DNA from: Phascolomyces articulosus
Taxonomy: Eukaryota; Mucoromycota; Mucoromycetes; Mucorales; Lichtheimiaceae
Assembly: GCA_025677815.1 (NCBI GenBank)
Contig: JAIXMP010000002.1
Location: 248,001 to 312,000, forward strand
DNA length: 64,000 nt
Reading direction: 5' to 3'
Below are positions 62,048-64,000 of this stretch, piece after piece; position 1 is the stretch's first letter, and each line of letters starts with the position of its first letter. Both the position numbers and the translations under genes were made by a program. The notes below the pieces were generated by a model, which saw nothing but the letters and a program-made list of their open reading frames with translations, did not search any database and had not been told where the DNA came from.

Positions 62048-63220
62048 TTTTGTAGTATTTTTAACGGGAATAAGCTGTAAAGAAAAATTAGAATTAATCT
62101 ACATCACTTTTCAAATTGTAGTGTAGAAATCTACCATGAGAACCGTCAAATTAATAGCGATAGATCATACGATGAGAAACTGTAAAAGTTGATATTTATG
62201 CTTCTTAGTACTTTATTATTTATCCACTCCCGGTAACTATCTTAAATTATATCGCCTACTATATGTTGCTGCATAGTGGCATTAGCTGCATGAAAAAAAA
62301 ATTGGGGCAGGGCGGTCACTTACTAGAAACAAGAAGTGCCATAAGCTAATGAGGCGAAAAGTTAGATTATTGCGTAGAAACTTTTATTGCAATCCACAGT
62401 ACGGAGCCATTTTTTTGCCAACAACTTCAAGGGGGGTGCCAATAATACTGCCCCTTTTTTCAAATAACAGTAGTTCTTCCAACTTTATATACAATATTAT
62501 ACTCTTTAGTAACTTAACAATTCTACAGCAACTCACTTCTCTCCTTTATTTTGTAAATACTCCATATTTCCACTGCGATTACTTATAAGGTTCAAAACAT
62601 ACTTGTTAACCTTTTACTTGCGACGACAGTTGTGATAAATGATTGCTCCATTGTTTACACTTAAATAGGGAGTATGAATAAACAATACTGTCATGCAATG
62701 CATTGATTATAACATAGTTTGGTTCGGACACATCATAAAGCTTTTTTTTAAGGAAACTGTCGACACCCTATCAGCTGGGTTTTAAAAATAGGTGTTAGCA
62801 GTTAATACTACATTATTTCTAATGGGTGGCATCAGGAATAAGAACAGTAAGTCATCAATAATGATGGCCTGGTATAAAGGTAAAGAAATATTATTTTTTT
62901 GCATTAAATAACTTCATGTAATATCATATGGGCATCCAGTTTATTTTACACAGAAAAAAGTGTTGTTATAGCTTCATATGAAATATGATATATGGTTAAC
63001 AATAGCAATTAATAAATGAAGTGATTGTTAAGAACATAGTAACATATAAGTGCTATTTTACTTTTATCGCCATGTTATTAATATATATATAAGAAAATAA
63101 ACTATTATAATTTATTATACCCACGGGTATGTTTGTTTGTTTTTGATTGCATATAAATTAGCCTCGAACGTTTAAAAGTATATTCTTCACATTTTTCTCC
63201 TTTTTATACAAAAAATAAAA
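62048..63220. other. Shared upstream region of divergent P450 and NmrA-like genes
   Basis: 1.17 kb without a gene. It is AT-rich; a TTTTTATACAAAAAATAAAA tract immediately precedes the NmrA-like ATG. The head-to-head layout repeats that of the MpaB-like and prenyl synthase pair. Confidence 0.5.
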
Positions 63221-64000
63221 ATGGTGACAGATAACCATGAACGTGTGTTTGTTTTGGGAGCTACAGGAAATGTCGGTTCTGCTGTGGTAGAAGAGCTCAT
63301 CAAGCAAGGTGCCCTTATTACTGTTTATACCCGTACACCTAAAAAAATCAATGAATCTCCGGGAACGACAATTATCCAAGGTGAATATACTGATCTAAAA
63401 CCATTTAACGAGGCTATTCAAGGACATTCGCGGTTATTTTTGATTGTCCCGGAAATCGACGATATGGCCAGCATTAAGATAGATATTGCCAAAACTGCAT
63501 ATGAAGCTGGTGTCAAACAAATTGTCCATGTGTCTGCGAAATCTGTTCCTTGGCGCCATTATCAAGCTGCGTTGCCATTCCAAATAGCTGAAAAAGCCAT
63601 TTACAACCTTCCCAATCGTAATGGTGCTGGTTTTGTAAGTCTTAGGCCTTGTCCTTTTATGACCAATATTTTGTTTACAGTGGACACTATACAAAAGCAA
63701 AATACTTTTATGGATCCTGCGGAACCGGATGAATTGCAAGAATGGATATCTCCCCGTGACGTTGGGCAAGTCGCAGCCCGTATTTTGCTTGATCCAGTTG
63801 AAAAACATGGTGATGTCGCATACGAATTAGTGGGTGATGTACAATCTCCAGAGAAACGGGCTCAAATGCTGACCTCGGTATTGGGCCGTAAAATCGAGTA
63901 CACGCAAGTTTCTTCAGAGACACTGTATGAGATGCTTCTACAAGTTGGATTCAGTCATGCATTGGCATTTGGTGCAGCAACTCATCAAGATAAAAATCCA
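63221..64000 (+). CDS. NmrA-like NAD(P)-binding (atypical short-chain dehydrogenase) protein, 3' end beyond window
   Basis: An open frame of 260 codons from ATG 63221 to the window edge, with no intron seen. It begins MVTDNHERVFVLGATGNVGS, where GATGNVG is the Rossmann dinucleotide-binding motif of the NmrA/SDRa family. It then shows the family pattern YTRTPKKI, LIVPEIDDM, VKQIVHVSA, LRPCPFMTN and the WISPRDVGQVAARIL segment. The catalytic Tyr-x3-Lys of classical dehydrogenases is not evident, so it could be a redox sensor or regulator of nitrogen-response type, or a reductase such as an isoflavone-reductase-like enzyme. It is divergent from the P450. The C-terminus is missing only because the window ends. 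Confidence 0.88.
   Translation, partial: MVTDNHERVFVLGATGNVGSAVVEELIKQGALITVYTRTPKKINESPGTTIIQGEYTDLKPFNEAIQGHSRLFLIVPEIDDMASIKIDIAKTAYEAGVKQIVHVSAKSVPWRHYQAALPFQIAEKAIYNLPNRNGAGFVSLRPCPFMTNILFTVDTIQKQNTFMDPAEPDELQEWISPRDVGQVAARILLDPVEKHGDVAYELVGDVQSPEKRAQMLTSVLGRKIEYTQVSSETLYEMLLQVGFSHALAFGAATHQDKNP

Overview
The window is nuclear DNA of an early-diverging filamentous fungus, most likely Mucoromycota (Mucorales-like). It is very AT-rich. Genes carry many short introns (about 50-150 bp, mostly GTAAGT/GTATRT...AG). Gene content includes a polarisome scaffold, an Nha1/Sod2-type antiporter, a full-length P-glycoprotein, and isoprenoid/carotenoid oxygenases. The organism call is inference. The exon models were built by hand from splice signals and frame; every model called intact closes in frame.

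Layout. 1-420: broken MSH3-like mismatch-repair remnant (-). 2495-6940: seven-exon ABCB-type transporter, 1305 aa (+). 8121-8767: poorly resolved small signal-peptide gene (-). 9630-11234: BAHD-type acyltransferase, 495 aa (+). 12915-16034: TBC-domain RabGAP, 754 aa (+). 16745-19856: Na+/H+ antiporter, 735 aa (-). 19857-25774: 5.9 kb without genes, holding one 696-bp Tc1/mariner-type MITE with two 228-bp arms and TA duplications. 25775-29286: Spa2-type polarisome protein, 793 aa (+). 29686-34412: a tandem pair of decayed F-box/LRR-like genes (-).

From 34.5 kb onward the window looks like an isoprenoid-modification neighbourhood invaded by transposons. It holds a carotenoid cleavage oxygenase (612 aa), an MpaB-like ER-bound oxygenase (407 aa), a geranylgeranyl-diphosphate-synthase-like protein (358 aa), an ornithine-decarboxylase-like PLP enzyme lacking the usual catalytic Cys (443 aa), a cytochrome P450 (540 aa), and an NmrA-like NAD(P)-binding protein running off the window end. 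Together they could make a C20 or carotenoid precursor, cleave it oxidatively and decorate it; this is a hypothesis. A second, broken copy of the MpaB-like gene lies at 44361-44769.

Between the carotenoid oxygenase and the MpaB-like gene sit two CACTA-type (CMC/EnSpm) transposons of almost equal size. Element A (37245-43263) has CACTGTAGAAAA inverted termini and an exact TCA target duplication, but its transposase and accessory genes are broken by nonsense codons and frameshifts. Element B (45483-51533) has related CACAG termini and open genes: an 8-exon, 973-aa transposase and a divergent 3-exon, 284-aa coiled-coil accessory protein, separated by a four-unit GC-rich repeat. No rRNA, tRNA or CRISPR was found.
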